This document shows, piece by piece, positions 54,609-63,500 of a stretch of 64,000 nt of DNA. Location of the stretch: contig JAPPNN010000018.1 in NCBI GenBank assembly GCA_028873815.1, forward strand, positions 124,001-188,000, written 5' to 3'. How positions within the stretch are numbered: the stretch's first letter is position 1; every line of letters starts with the position of its first letter. The stretch is from Gemmatimonadota bacterium. Its GTDB lineage: Bacteria > Gemmatimonadota > Gemmatimonadetes > Longimicrobiales > Gaopeijiaceae. The notes below the pieces were generated by a model. It did no database searches, had not been told where the DNA came from, and was given only the letters and a program-made list of their open reading frames with translations. The translations under genes and the position numbers were made by a program.

Positions 54609-55020
54609 GCGGGTCGTTGTCGACACCAACGTCCTGATCAGCGCGGCGCTCAGGCCCAAGGGTCCGCCGCGGGCTGTCATCGACACGATCCGAACAGCCA
54701 ACGGCGTTCTCCTCTTTTCAAACGAGTCCTTCCACGAACTGCAAAGCCGGCTGCTACGGGCGAAGTTCGATCGCTACGTCGGACAAGAAGGGCGCGTGCT
54801 CTACCTCGTCCAAATCAAGGCTGTGTCGGAATGGGTCTCGATCACGGGCGCCAAACTTGGCTGTCGCGACCCCGATGCCGACAAGATCCTGGAGACCGCG
54901 CTCATGGGCGACGCGGATTGTCTGGTCACGGGAGACCGGGATCTGCTCGAAATGTCCCCATTCAGCGGCATCCCGATTGTGAACCCGGTCGCCTTTCTCG
55001 AACTGCACAGCCCCGCTTAG
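54598..55020 (+). CDS. PIN-domain toxin (VapC-like ribonuclease)
   Basis: 140 residues. PIN acidic residues are in VVVDTNVLISAALRP (first Asp), FSNESFHELQSRL (Glu), and CRDPDADKILETAL with GDADCLVTGDRDLL (Asp pairs). It likely cleaves RNA when released from the antitoxin. It is closest to the putative toxin component of the PhdYefM/VapC group. Confidence 0.9.
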   Translation: MRVERVVVDTNVLISAALRPKGPPRAVIDTIRTANGVLLFSNESFHELQSRLLRAKFDRYVGQEGRVLYLVQIKAVSEWVSITGAKLGCRDPDADKILETALMGDADCLVTGDRDLLEMSPFSGIPIVNPVAFLELHSPA

Positions 55021-55061
55021 GCGTTGGCCGCCCCCAAGCACGCACGACCATCCTCGCCCCC

Positions 55062-56309
55062 CTACCGCTCCAACGCCCACACCTGCACCGACTCGACTCC
55101 CAGGTCATCCGTGGCCTGCCCAAGGATGTAGTCGGCGCCGACCTCAAGCACCGTCAGCCCCTCGGGCGTCTCAACGAACCCCAGCACCCGCCCTTCCGCG
55201 TTGAAGACCGTCCACAACGGTGCGGGCCTGTCCATGCCTGGAAGGGTCGCTTCCCGCACCCAGAGATGGTCCAGCGCGTCGACCAGCAATGCCCGGAATG
55301 CCGGGAAGCTCTCCACCAGCGGCATGCCCTTGTAGCCCTCGCGCGTCCATTCGAGACGGTCTCCGCTCAGGTTGGTGCGTTCCAGGGCGTCGTCGATCGC
55401 GCGGTCAACCTCTTCGCGCGTTGGTGCACGATTGGTGTAATCGCGGCGAACGATGCGAGCGAGTTCGCCCGTCGTCCGGTCGTGGGCACGGATTTCGTAG
55501 TGATCGTCCGGTGCGAGAACGACCATCTCGCCCCAGGATGCCTCGTGCAGCGAGCGGCTGAACGGCAGCAGGCCGAACACCGCCATGCGGCCCTCCATGT
55601 TGATGAAGGACTCGCGCCCGGGGTGCTCCCCCAGCGAGACGAGCGTGCGACCGTCAGCACCACGCACTTCGTGGGTGATCCTCTCCCGCCGGTAGCCCGG
55701 GCCGCCCCCGGCGTCCACGATCCGCCCCAGGACGGTGCCGTCACGCATGGACATTCGAGGCTCGGCCGGGCGACCCTCCGCCTCGAGGACGAACGAGCGC
55801 CCCAACGCCCCTTCCGAGTCGAAGACGGCGATGGTATGGGCCTGGCTGTCCCACGCGACTATGGAGTCGCCCGGCCAGGAGGCCACCCCGGCGAGCGCCG
55901 TGAATTCCCCCGGCCCCTCTCCCGCCCGTCCCCAGGTGGCCTGGTGCACCCCGGCAGCATCGAACACGCGGATCTCGCCTGTCCCGGTGTTCGCGACGAC
56001 GATGCGACCGCCCGGCAGCATCACGGCGTCGTCGGCCCCGTGCAACAGGTACGCCTCCTCGCCGGTCACTTCGCCGATCGACAGCGAGGGCTCCGGACCG
56101 ATTCGCCACGGCAATCGCGAATTGTCGGCAGGGCGGGCGTTCTCGAAGATCCGGATCCCGGCGCTGTCCCGGGCCTGGGAGGCCGGGAGATCCTGTAGCG
56201 CACTTGCCGTGCTGCCGGAAGTCAGGTGGAAAACGACCGCGATCAACGGCGCGACGCGCGTGGGCGCGCAGATGATGAAGCAGGCGGATTGCTGTTTCGA
56301 GCCAGGCAT
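55062..56309 (-). CDS. Secreted six-bladed-propeller-like protein
   Basis: 415 residues. N-terminal hydrophobic segment (VAPLIAVVFHLTSGSTASA). The body has propeller-type repeats: AYLLHGADDAVMLPGGRIVV, ANTGTGEIRVFDAAGVHQAT, WGRAGEGPGEFTALAGVASW and VVAWDSQAHTIAVFDSEGAL. These are common in Gemmatimonadota and Bacteroidota 6-bladed propeller lipoproteins (NHL-like). ATG 56309 has AGGAG 8 nt upstream, but that site is inside a perfect 7-bp hairpin, and two tandem operators lie farther upstream. Expression is therefore probably tightly controlled. Function unknown. Confidence 0.7.
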   Translation of the reverse strand: MPGSKQQSACFIICAPTRVAPLIAVVFHLTSGSTASALQDLPASQARDSAGIRIFENARPADNSRLPWRIGPEPSLSIGEVTGEEAYLLHGADDAVMLPGGRIVVANTGTGEIRVFDAAGVHQATWGRAGEGPGEFTALAGVASWPGDSIVAWDSQAHTIAVFDSEGALGRSFVLEAEGRPAEPRMSMRDGTVLGRIVDAGGGPGYRRERITHEVRGADGRTLVSLGEHPGRESFINMEGRMAVFGLLPFSRSLHEASWGEMVVLAPDDHYEIRAHDRTTGELARIVRRDYTNRAPTREEVDRAIDDALERTNLSGDRLEWTREGYKGMPLVESFPAFRALLVDALDHLWVREATLPGMDRPAPLWTVFNAEGRVLGFVETPEGLTVLEVGADYILGQATDDLGVESVQVWALER

Positions 56310-56317
56310 TGATGCAT

Positions 56318-56335
56318 CTCCTAATGTTTTAGGAG
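56318..56335 (-). promoter_or_regulatory. Hairpin that masks the ribosome site of the propeller gene
   Basis: Perfect 7-bp arms CTCCTAA and TTAGGAG around a 4-nt loop. On the minus strand the downstream arm contains the AGGAG used by the ATG at 56309. In RNA this would sequester the ribosome site, so translation may need the hairpin to open or be bound. As DNA it could equally be an operator. Confidence 0.55.
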
Positions 56336-56369
56336 AATATGGCATGCGGAGCCGGCCGACGCCAGCCGA

Positions 56370-56408
56370 TGTCAACTCCAGTTCACACAATGTCAACCGG
56401 AGTTGACA
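56370..56408 (-). promoter_or_regulatory. Two tandem 18-bp dyad operators
   Basis: TGTCAACTCCAGTTCACA at 56370-56387 and TGTCAACCGGAGTTGACA at 56391-56408 share TGTCAAC...GTT(C/G)ACA. The second is a perfect 7-bp-arm palindrome and the first has one mismatch. Start-to-start distance is 21 bp. They lie just upstream of the hairpin and the propeller gene, after the CocE-type gene stop. Confidence 0.7.
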
Positions 56409-56412
56409 GAAT

Positions 56413-58326
56413 TCAGTCCCTCACCACCCCCAGGGTCACCCGCGACGGGTAGTCCGGCCCCCGGTGCACGGTCTGGGACGCAACCAGGTAGTCCTCGGGG
56501 GCCGCCGTGTACGTGTTCACGAACTGCTGCGGGTTGCGGTCGTACGCGGGGAACCACGAACTCTGCACGTGCACCATGATCCGGTGGCCCGCCTTGAAGG
56601 TGTGGTAGCGGTCGCGCAGGTCGATGTGGATCGGAGTCACCTCACCGGGAACCATCGCCTCGGGGTGCTCGAAGCTGTTGCGGAAGCGGCCGCGCATGAT
56701 CTCGCCCGCCAGGTGCATCTGGTAGCCGCCCATCGGCACATCGCAGAAGGGCGAGTCCGGGGCGTCGTCCGGTTGGACGTCGATCACCTTCACGATCCAG
56801 TCGGAGTCGGTGCCCGTCGTCGACACGAAGATGTCGGCCAGGATCGGACCCGCGATGGTCAGGTCCTCCGTGAGCGGCTGCGACTCGTAGACGAGCACGT
56901 CCCGCCGCGCCGACGCGAAGCGCTGGTCCTCGACCTTCCAGAGATGCCCGAGCGTCGTGCGCTCCTCCGCCGAGAATGGAACGGGATTGTTCGGGTCGCT
57001 GACATAGCTGTCCGAGCCACCCGGGCCGGACGGCGGATCGAACGACAGCGCGCGTTCGTCGGCCAGGTACACCGACACCGGCTCGACGCCCGCCGGCGGC
57101 CAGGTCTCGTGAGTGCGCCACACATTCGACCCGGTCTCGAAGACGAAGGCCTCAGGGGCCGCCCAGCCCTCCGCACCCCGCAGATGATTCTCGAAGAAGG
57201 GGAACTGGACGTCCCGCTGGAAGGTCACCGAAGTCTCGTCAACGAACTCGATACACCCCAGGTGGTCACCGAGCATGCGCGACCACCCGCCGTGCAGCCA
57301 CGGACCCGCCGCCAGCGTGTTCTCGATGCCCGGATTCTCCGCCTCGATCGTGCGGTAGATCGACATCGGCCCGTAGAAGTCCTCGGTGTCAAACCACCCC
57401 GCGACGTTCAGGATCGGGTGCCCGATGCCGCGCAGGTGCGGGAGCGCGTTCTGCCGCTGCCAGTACTCGTCGTACGTGTCGTGCTCGATGAAATTATTCC
57501 AGGCCGGGACATCGCCATGGAAATACAGGTCGTCGATGTTCGCCGCCGACCCCGCGGCCAGAAAGAATTCGTAGCCCGAGTCGGTGCCGTAGTCGAAGGC
57601 ACCCTCCCGCGCGTCGGTGGGTCCATCTCGCCTGCGTGCGTTTCTGGCGAGCCAGGAGAATGCGTACATGACCCTGAAGGCGCCGTTGTGGTGCCAATCG
57701 TCCCCTATGAACATGTCGGAAGGGGAGGCTTGAGGTGACGACGCTGCAAGCGCCGGGTGCGCATCCACCATCCCCATGACGGTCTGCCAGCCCGGGTAAG
57801 AGATCCCCCACTGCCCCACCATGCCGTTGTGGCCCTCCACATTCGCGAGCGCCCACTCGATCGCATCGTAGTTGTCGGTGCTCTCGTCGACCGTAGTCGG
57901 CCCCTTGGGTTTCGGCGCCAGGGGGCGGATGACCTCGAATTCGCCCTCCGACCGGAACTTGCCGCGTACGTCCTGAAAGACGAACACGTAGCCCGCCCGG
58001 TCGAACTCGGCGGATGGCCCGAGCGGGTTGCGGTACTCGCCCGGCTCGTACGGCGCGATCGAGTACGGCGTGCGGAACAGCATGATCGGTACCGGCGCGG
58101 TCGCGAAGCGCGGCGTGTAGACGATCGTGTACAGCTGTGCTCCGTCCCGCATGGGGACCATGTGCTCGCTCTTATCGTAGTTGTCCTCGAGCCAGGCCAG
58201 ATGGGCCCGGTCGCCACCGTTCGGGGCCTCGCGTGCGCGGTCCCAGGCCGAGCCTCCCGCAGGCGCCCCGGGTGAATCGCAGGCCCAGGCGCCGAGCGCC
58301 AGCAGAATTGCAACCTTCGTTCTCAT
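56413..58326 (-). CDS. CocE/NonD-family hydrolase lipoprotein
   Basis: 637 residues. Lipobox at ALGAWAC, Cys16. Alpha/beta hydrolase of the X-Pro dipeptidyl-peptidase/cocaine esterase/alpha-amino-acid ester hydrolase group: VPMRDGAQLYTIVYTPR, VFQDVRGKFRSEGEF, the nucleophile serine in GQWGISYPGW, NVAGWFDTEDFYGPM with the acid residue, and a late His in GPWLHGGW. A C-terminal jelly-roll follows (VPGEVTPIHIDLRDRYHTFK). It should hydrolyse esters or amides outside the cytoplasm. It is divergent from the TauD-like gene. Confidence 0.9.
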   Translation of the reverse strand: MRTKVAILLALGAWACDSPGAPAGGSAWDRAREAPNGGDRAHLAWLEDNYDKSEHMVPMRDGAQLYTIVYTPRFATAPVPIMLFRTPYSIAPYEPGEYRNPLGPSAEFDRAGYVFVFQDVRGKFRSEGEFEVIRPLAPKPKGPTTVDESTDNYDAIEWALANVEGHNGMVGQWGISYPGWQTVMGMVDAHPALAASSPQASPSDMFIGDDWHHNGAFRVMYAFSWLARNARRRDGPTDAREGAFDYGTDSGYEFFLAAGSAANIDDLYFHGDVPAWNNFIEHDTYDEYWQRQNALPHLRGIGHPILNVAGWFDTEDFYGPMSIYRTIEAENPGIENTLAAGPWLHGGWSRMLGDHLGCIEFVDETSVTFQRDVQFPFFENHLRGAEGWAAPEAFVFETGSNVWRTHETWPPAGVEPVSVYLADERALSFDPPSGPGGSDSYVSDPNNPVPFSAEERTTLGHLWKVEDQRFASARRDVLVYESQPLTEDLTIAGPILADIFVSTTGTDSDWIVKVIDVQPDDAPDSPFCDVPMGGYQMHLAGEIMRGRFRNSFEHPEAMVPGEVTPIHIDLRDRYHTFKAGHRIMVHVQSSWFPAYDRNPQQFVNTYTAAPEDYLVASQTVHRGPDYPSRVTLGVVRD

Positions 58327-58423
58327 GTACTCACGCTTTCGGGACAGAATCGTTCGACAACTTCACCCGGAGAAACAGATACGCTGCGTTGCCGTCCGGA
58401 GCGAGTCCGTCGATATTCGGCGC

Positions 58424-59248
58424 ATGAACACAACACGCGTGCAGGTCAGACCCGTCACGCCCGTGATCGGCGCCGAGATCCGCGGGCTGGATCTCGACGA
58501 CGTCAGTGACTCCGACTTCCAGCTGATTCACGACGCGCTCATGGATCACTGCGTTATCTTCTTCCGCGACCAGGACATCTCGATCGAGAGCCAGAAGGAG
58601 CTCGGCGCGCGCTTCGGCGAGTTGGTCGCGCATCCGAACGATCCCGGGGTCGACGGGCACCCCGAGGTGATGCCGATCCACGCGGATGAGAACTCCCGGC
58701 GGGTCGCGGGCGAGCAGTGGCACTCCGACGTGTCGTGTGACCCGCTGCCGCCGATGGGGTCGATGCTGCGGCTGCACACGGTGCCCGAGACGGGGGGCGA
58801 CACGCTCTTCGCGAACATGTATGCCGCCTACGAGGCGCTCTCCGACCGGATGCGGGCGTTGCTGGACGGCCTGACCGCGGTGCACGACGGAGGGCCGTAC
58901 TACCGGGAGACGAACCGGATCATCGGACGCGACGACGGCGGTCGCAGCTATCCGTCGGCCGAGCATCCGGTGGTACGGACGCATCCGGTCACCGGCCGCA
59001 AGGCCCTCTTCGTGAACCCGATGTTCACGCAGTACATCGTGGGCCTGCCCCCGGCGGAGAGCCGCGGGATCCTGGCGCTCCTGTACGAACACGTCGCGCG
59101 CCCGGACTTCCAGTGCCGCTTCCGCTGGCGCAGGAATTCGATCGCGTTCTGGGACAACCGCTGTGCCCAGCACCACGCGATCTGGGACTACTGGCCGGCG
59201 ACGCGGTCGGGTTATCGGGTCACGATCCGCGGGGAGGCACCGGTCTGA
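58424..59248 (+). CDS. TauD/TfdA-family Fe(II)/2-oxoglutarate dioxygenase
   Basis: 274 residues. Fe ligands His100 and Asp102 in WHSDVS and a C-terminal His near 250 in CAQHHAIWDYWPATRSGYR, with the 2-oxoglutarate Arg in the RSGYR stretch. IGAEIRGLDL opens the fold as in TauD. Taurine, phenoxyacetate and gamma-butyrobetaine hydroxylases share this fold; the substrate cannot be told. ATG 58424 is the first methionine after the CocE divergence. Confidence 0.88.
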   Translation: MNTTRVQVRPVTPVIGAEIRGLDLDDVSDSDFQLIHDALMDHCVIFFRDQDISIESQKELGARFGELVAHPNDPGVDGHPEVMPIHADENSRRVAGEQWHSDVSCDPLPPMGSMLRLHTVPETGGDTLFANMYAAYEALSDRMRALLDGLTAVHDGGPYYRETNRIIGRDDGGRSYPSAEHPVVRTHPVTGRKALFVNPMFTQYIVGLPPAESRGILALLYEHVARPDFQCRFRWRRNSIAFWDNRCAQHHAIWDYWPATRSGYRVTIRGEAPV

Positions 59249-59295
59249 GGGGTGCTGGGCGGCCGGGCGCGAGAGCCCTGTGGACCACCTGGATT

Positions 59296-59841
59296 GTGGC
59301 CAGTGCCATCGGCGGATGGATCTGTGCCGTCTTCGCACGACCCGTCAGCATCGCCGTCGGCGGGGTGGTGGGCAACGTCCTGGGCCCGATTGCGGCCGAG
59401 GCGGCGGTGGGCGCGTTGACGATGGGGGGCATTCTGCTCGGGGTCGCTCTGGGGCAGTGGTTGGTGATTCGCGGAAGGGTCTCATGGGCCGGCCGGTTGG
59501 CGTTGGCGACGGCTCTGGCTGGGGCGGCGGGCGGTGCCGCCGCGCTGGGCATGTTGCAGGCGGTGGCGGGCGTCGCCGGTGAAGCCGGGAGCGTGGCTGT
59601 CGCCGTGGTGCCGGGATTGGCCGCATTCTGGGTCGTTCACTGGTGGGTGTTGAAGACGCGGATCAGTGCTCCTGGCCACTTTGCCGCGCTGGGCGTCGTC
59701 GCGCTGATCGCGGCCGTCCTGGGCACCGCTCTGGTCGGTGCGATCGCCGGTGATCTGGCAGGGCAAGGAATCGGTGGGGGCACCCTGGGGGCGGTCTATG
59801 CGGCGGTGACAGGGCGGAGGGTGATCGGAGCAGCCATCTGA
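59296..59841 (+). CDS. Hypothetical membrane protein, about four to five TM segments
   Basis: About 181 residues; function unknown. Hydrophobic, Gly/Ala-rich helices include VASAIGGWICAVFA, MGGILLGVALGQWLV, TALAGAAGGAAALGMLQA and ALGVVALIAAVLGTALVGA. The start is uncertain. GTG 59296 is the first start not deep inside the TauD-like gene, but the coding frame with a Trp-rich helix already runs about 20 codons upstream without an ATG, GTG or TTG outside the overlap. GTG 59113 would overlap by 136 nt. Confidence 0.5.
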   Translation: MASAIGGWICAVFARPVSIAVGGVVGNVLGPIAAEAAVGALTMGGILLGVALGQWLVIRGRVSWAGRLALATALAGAAGGAAALGMLQAVAGVAGEAGSVAVAVVPGLAAFWVVHWWVLKTRISAPGHFAALGVVALIAAVLGTALVGAIAGDLAGQGIGGGTLGAVYAAVTGRRVIGAAI

Positions 59842-59863
59842 TGCACCCCCCTTCCACGACACG

Positions 59864-59885
59864 ATGGTACTTGATTTAGTACCAT
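59864..59885 (+). promoter_or_regulatory. Palindromic operator of the HicAB module
   Basis: Perfect 8-bp arms ATGGTACT and AGTACCAT with a 6-nt spacer, 19 nt before the HicA GTG. Position and symmetry fit autoregulation by the HicB DNA-binding domain. Confidence 0.65.
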
Positions 59886-59904
59886 AGTCCGTGTACGTTG
59901 GGTC

Positions 59905-60159
59905 GTGAGAACCAAGCACCGAAGGGTACTGGAGCGCGTCTTTGCGATACCCACGCCATCGAACATTCGGTGGCGGGAACTCGAGACCATGCTGCGGGCC
60001 TGCGGGGTCGAAATCGTTGAGCGTTCGGGATCCCGAATCGGATTGCACCTGGGCAACGAGAGGATCGTCATCCACCGTCCCCATCCGAGACCGAACACCG
60101 GGCGGGCGACAGTCCGAGACATCGCGTTGTTCCTGAGAGCCGCAGGAGTGGAGCCATGA
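59905..60159 (+). CDS. hicA: HicA-family mRNA interferase toxin
   Basis: 84 residues, small double-stranded-RNA-binding-like fold. NIRWRELETMLRACGVEIVE, then ERSGSRIGLHLGNERIVIHR and PHPRPNTGRATVRDIALFL are typical of the HicA subgroup with GSR in place of GSH and HRPHP later. GTG 59905 follows the palindromic operator. The stop overlaps the HicB ATG (ATGA). Confidence 0.85.
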   Translation: MRTKHRRVLERVFAIPTPSNIRWRELETMLRACGVEIVERSGSRIGLHLGNERIVIHRPHPRPNTGRATVRDIALFLRAAGVEP

Positions 60160-60527
60160 TGGAGTACAAGGGCTACGTCGCCGAGGTGGAGTTCGACGAC
60201 TCCATCGATGTCCTTCACGGGCGGATCGTGAACAGCGGTCCGTATCCAATCGCAACTTTCGAGGCAACGGATGCCAAGGAGCTACGGAGGGAATTCGAAC
60301 GGTCGGTAGATGAATACCTCAAGTGGTGTGAGGAAGATGGAGTCGAGCCCAAGCGACCGTTCTCGGGGAAGCTGAATCTCCGCCTTGGCTCTGAACTTCA
60401 CTCAGTCGTGGCCGAAGCAGCACTCGCCAACCGGATGAGCATCAATTCGTGGATAGTGCAGGCGTTGCGTAGGAGCATCGGCGTCAAGGCAAACTACCGC
60501 GGCCTTGACGCCGACAAGAGGACATGA
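60156..60527 (+). CDS. hicB: HicB-family antitoxin
   Basis: 123 residues. YKGYVAEVEFDDSIDVLHGR and FEATDAKELRREFERSVDEY are the degenerate RNase-H-like HicB fold; the C-terminal NLRLGSELHSVVAEAALANR with SINSWIVQALRRS is a ribbon-helix-helix-like DNA-binding end. It neutralises HicA and probably binds the upstream palindrome. Confidence 0.88.
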   Translation: MMEYKGYVAEVEFDDSIDVLHGRIVNSGPYPIATFEATDAKELRREFERSVDEYLKWCEEDGVEPKRPFSGKLNLRLGSELHSVVAEAALANRMSINSWIVQALRRSIGVKANYRGLDADKRT

Positions 60528-60566
60528 TCCAGCCCGCGTAGCCCACGCCACGCGGCCAGGACCCCC

Positions 60567-63500
60567 TCACCACTCGAACACCGCCGCATCCCGGTTCAGT
60601 TGCAGCACCAGCACATCCGGGTCGATCACCACGCGCTCGGGCTCGAACCCCGCGCGAATCACGAACTCGGCCGACGCCCCGGCGCCCAGTTCCACCTCGG
60701 TACGGGCGTCGCGGTAGTCCTCGTTCACCACGGTGCGGCTCCCGTCGTCACCCTCGTCCGACCACCGCTCGCCCGAGGTCGCGCCCACCTGCACACGCAT
60801 TCGCCCGGTTCCCGCGTTCTCCAGCGTCCCCCGCACCACCCACTCACCGCCCTCCAGCGTCTTCGTCACGTCGGAGAACCTGTACTCAGGCACGACCACG
60901 TCGAAGAACCACTGCTCGGCGAACGCATCGAACGCCACCGTATCCGGCGCGAAGTCCCGCAGCACGGCCAGCATGTCCTGAATCACGGGGAAGTCCGAGT
61001 CCGGGTTGTACTTCGCGATGAATGCCTGGAGCCCGGCGAGGATGTTCTCCCGCCCCATCTCCTGCTGGAGCATCCACGGCACCCAGCCTCCCTTGTCATA
61101 GGTGACCGTTCCGTCCCCGGGCCGGGTCCCGTCGATCTCGACCATCGGCCGCTCGGAGTCCACGAAACGCTGGTCGCCGTACATCTGCTCCAGCCGCTTT
61201 GCGAACTCGATCCGGTAGCGGTCGCCGTAGACCTGTTCGTGCAACAGCATCGTCGAGTAGTGGGCCATTCCCTCCGAAAGGATGTTGCCACCCGGACCCT
61301 GGCCGGGCGTCAGCAGATTGCCCCACCACTGGTGAGCGGCCTCGTGCGCGACCACCATGAAGGCGATGTGCGACCTGGGGTCGCTCTTCGCGAGGAAACC
61401 GATCCCCTCGCTGAAGGTGATGTTGGTCGGGAAGCCCTGCGCGTAGGTCGCGAAGGCCGCGAACTCCGAGATCTTGAGCAGATCCCACGGGAAGGGATAG
61501 AACCACTCGGAGAAGTACTTGCGCGCGGCGTCCAGCGCCGCCGACATCTCCTCGATGTTGTAGTCGTGCTCGGGGTGGTAGTAGATCGCGGTCCCGTCAC
61601 CCTCCTTCACGGCGTACTTGCCCGCCACGACGTTGAACAGGACCACCGGGTGGTCGGTCTCCCAGACCACCGTCCGCCGACCGTCCGCCACCTGGTCGCT
61701 GACCTTCTTCCCCACCCCGTTCGCTGTGTATTCCTCCGGTAGCGTGATCTGCGTGCGCACGGTAAAGGGCTCCCCTCCCCAGCCGAACAGCGGCTCGGTT
61801 TCGCCCTCGTAGAAGTCGTCCGGGTAGTCCCGGGGCTCGGACGAGTTGTCGTCGTCCACGCCGATGTTGTCGAGGTAACCGGGAGTGGGCAGGAACGTGG
61901 GCGTGAACGCGGTCAGCACGATCCCGGACTCGAGGATGAACTGCCCCGCGCCGCCCGCCTCCCTGCTCATCCCCCGCGGGAACTCGAGGTCGTAGCTGAA
62001 GCCGATCGTGAGCGAGTCGCCGGGTCCCAGTGGATCCTCGGGGGTGAAGACGAACAGGTTGGAACGGTCGTCCGGCTCGTGCGGTTCCCCGTTCAGCGTC
62101 CATTCGATCGGATCCCACTGACCGGCCGTGACCGGGATGTCCTCGTAGGCGTGGTCGCGGTGGTTATGGAAGGTGTACACGCCCTCGACGGCGACCGAGC
62201 GCTCGGCGGGCTCGAAATCCAGTTCCACGTCGACATCGGAGACGGACGGCATCTCGAAGTCGGTCCAGGTCGCCACGTTTTCACGCCAGTAATCCTTGCC
62301 GGCCTCTTCCACAGCCGGGCCATCACGGCCGGCCCGTCCACCGAAAAACAGCACCAGCGCAAGCGTGACGCCCGGCAGCGCGAACGGAACCAGCCGCACA
62401 GTGCCGATCAACAGGGGCTTCGGCCGCATTCGATGTACGAGCCGCGTTGCGTCGCGGTCCTGACGGCCGAACCACTTCACGGCCAGCGCGACGAGCAGCG
62501 GCACCAGACTCAGGTACAGGAGCCGATTGAGCAGCAGCTCCCGTCCATTGAGTGAGAAAGTGCCCATGTCGGTCCACTGGACGGCGTTCCAGGCCATCCA
62601 GTTCCGGACCCACCCGAACGGTTCGAGGATGGCCATCCGAATGGCCGTGTAGAGGGTCAGGAACAGCCCGATGGCGTACACGACGTACCGGTTGCGGAAG
62701 AAGGCGAATAGTGCCGTCACCAGTGCCGCCCAGAAAATGAAGGTGGGCACCATTACGCCGCCCCAGGTTGCAACGAAGGGGAAGACGTCGAAGCCCACGG
62801 GGCTGCCCTCGAAGAGCTGCTGGTAGAGGATGACCATAGAGCTGGCGATAACGCCAATGACCAGGATCAGTCCGGCCACCATGCTGGTACCGATGGTCTT
62901 TCCAAGCAGGATCGAGCCTGTCCCGATGGGCGTCGAGTTGAAGATCTCGACGAGTCGGCGGCTGCGCTCCTTGTGCAGCGACTCGACCGTGTAGAAGAGG
63001 AGAAGGAAGCAGATCAGCAGGCTCAGCGTGTTGAGCTGCCGCACCGCCACCTCGCCCGAGGTCAGGAGCAGCCGCGAATTGAAGGGGCCGATCGCGACGA
63101 GGGTGGTGAAGATGGACTGGTAGAGGATCAGCGGCACGAACAGGTACATTCCAGGTCGCCGGACCAGTTCGCGGACCTCCTCGCGGCCGATCACGCGCGC
63201 TGCCCTCCAGAATCCCAGGGGCTCGGTAGCCATGTCGAGGTCCCGCAGGGCTCGGGCCGCGCTGGTGGCCTCGGAGATGGCAACTTCATCAGCGCGGCGA
63301 CGCCGGCCGAAGACGCGCACAAACGGCCAGGCGAGCAACCTGAACGGCCAGAGCACCCACCTGATCGGCCTGAGCGTTCGGGCAGTCCACGCCAAAAACC
63401 TCGAGCCGCTGTCGCCGCTTCGCAGCCGGCCGGCGTAGCTGGTGGCCGCGCCGGCGACCCCGAGCAATCCAATGGTCCCGATCACAACCCGGCTCAGGAC

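Noticed and set aside
59905-60159. HicA catalytic loss because GSH is GSR
   Set aside because: Many HicA relatives carry GSR with a later HRPHP stretch, so inactivity cannot be claimed.
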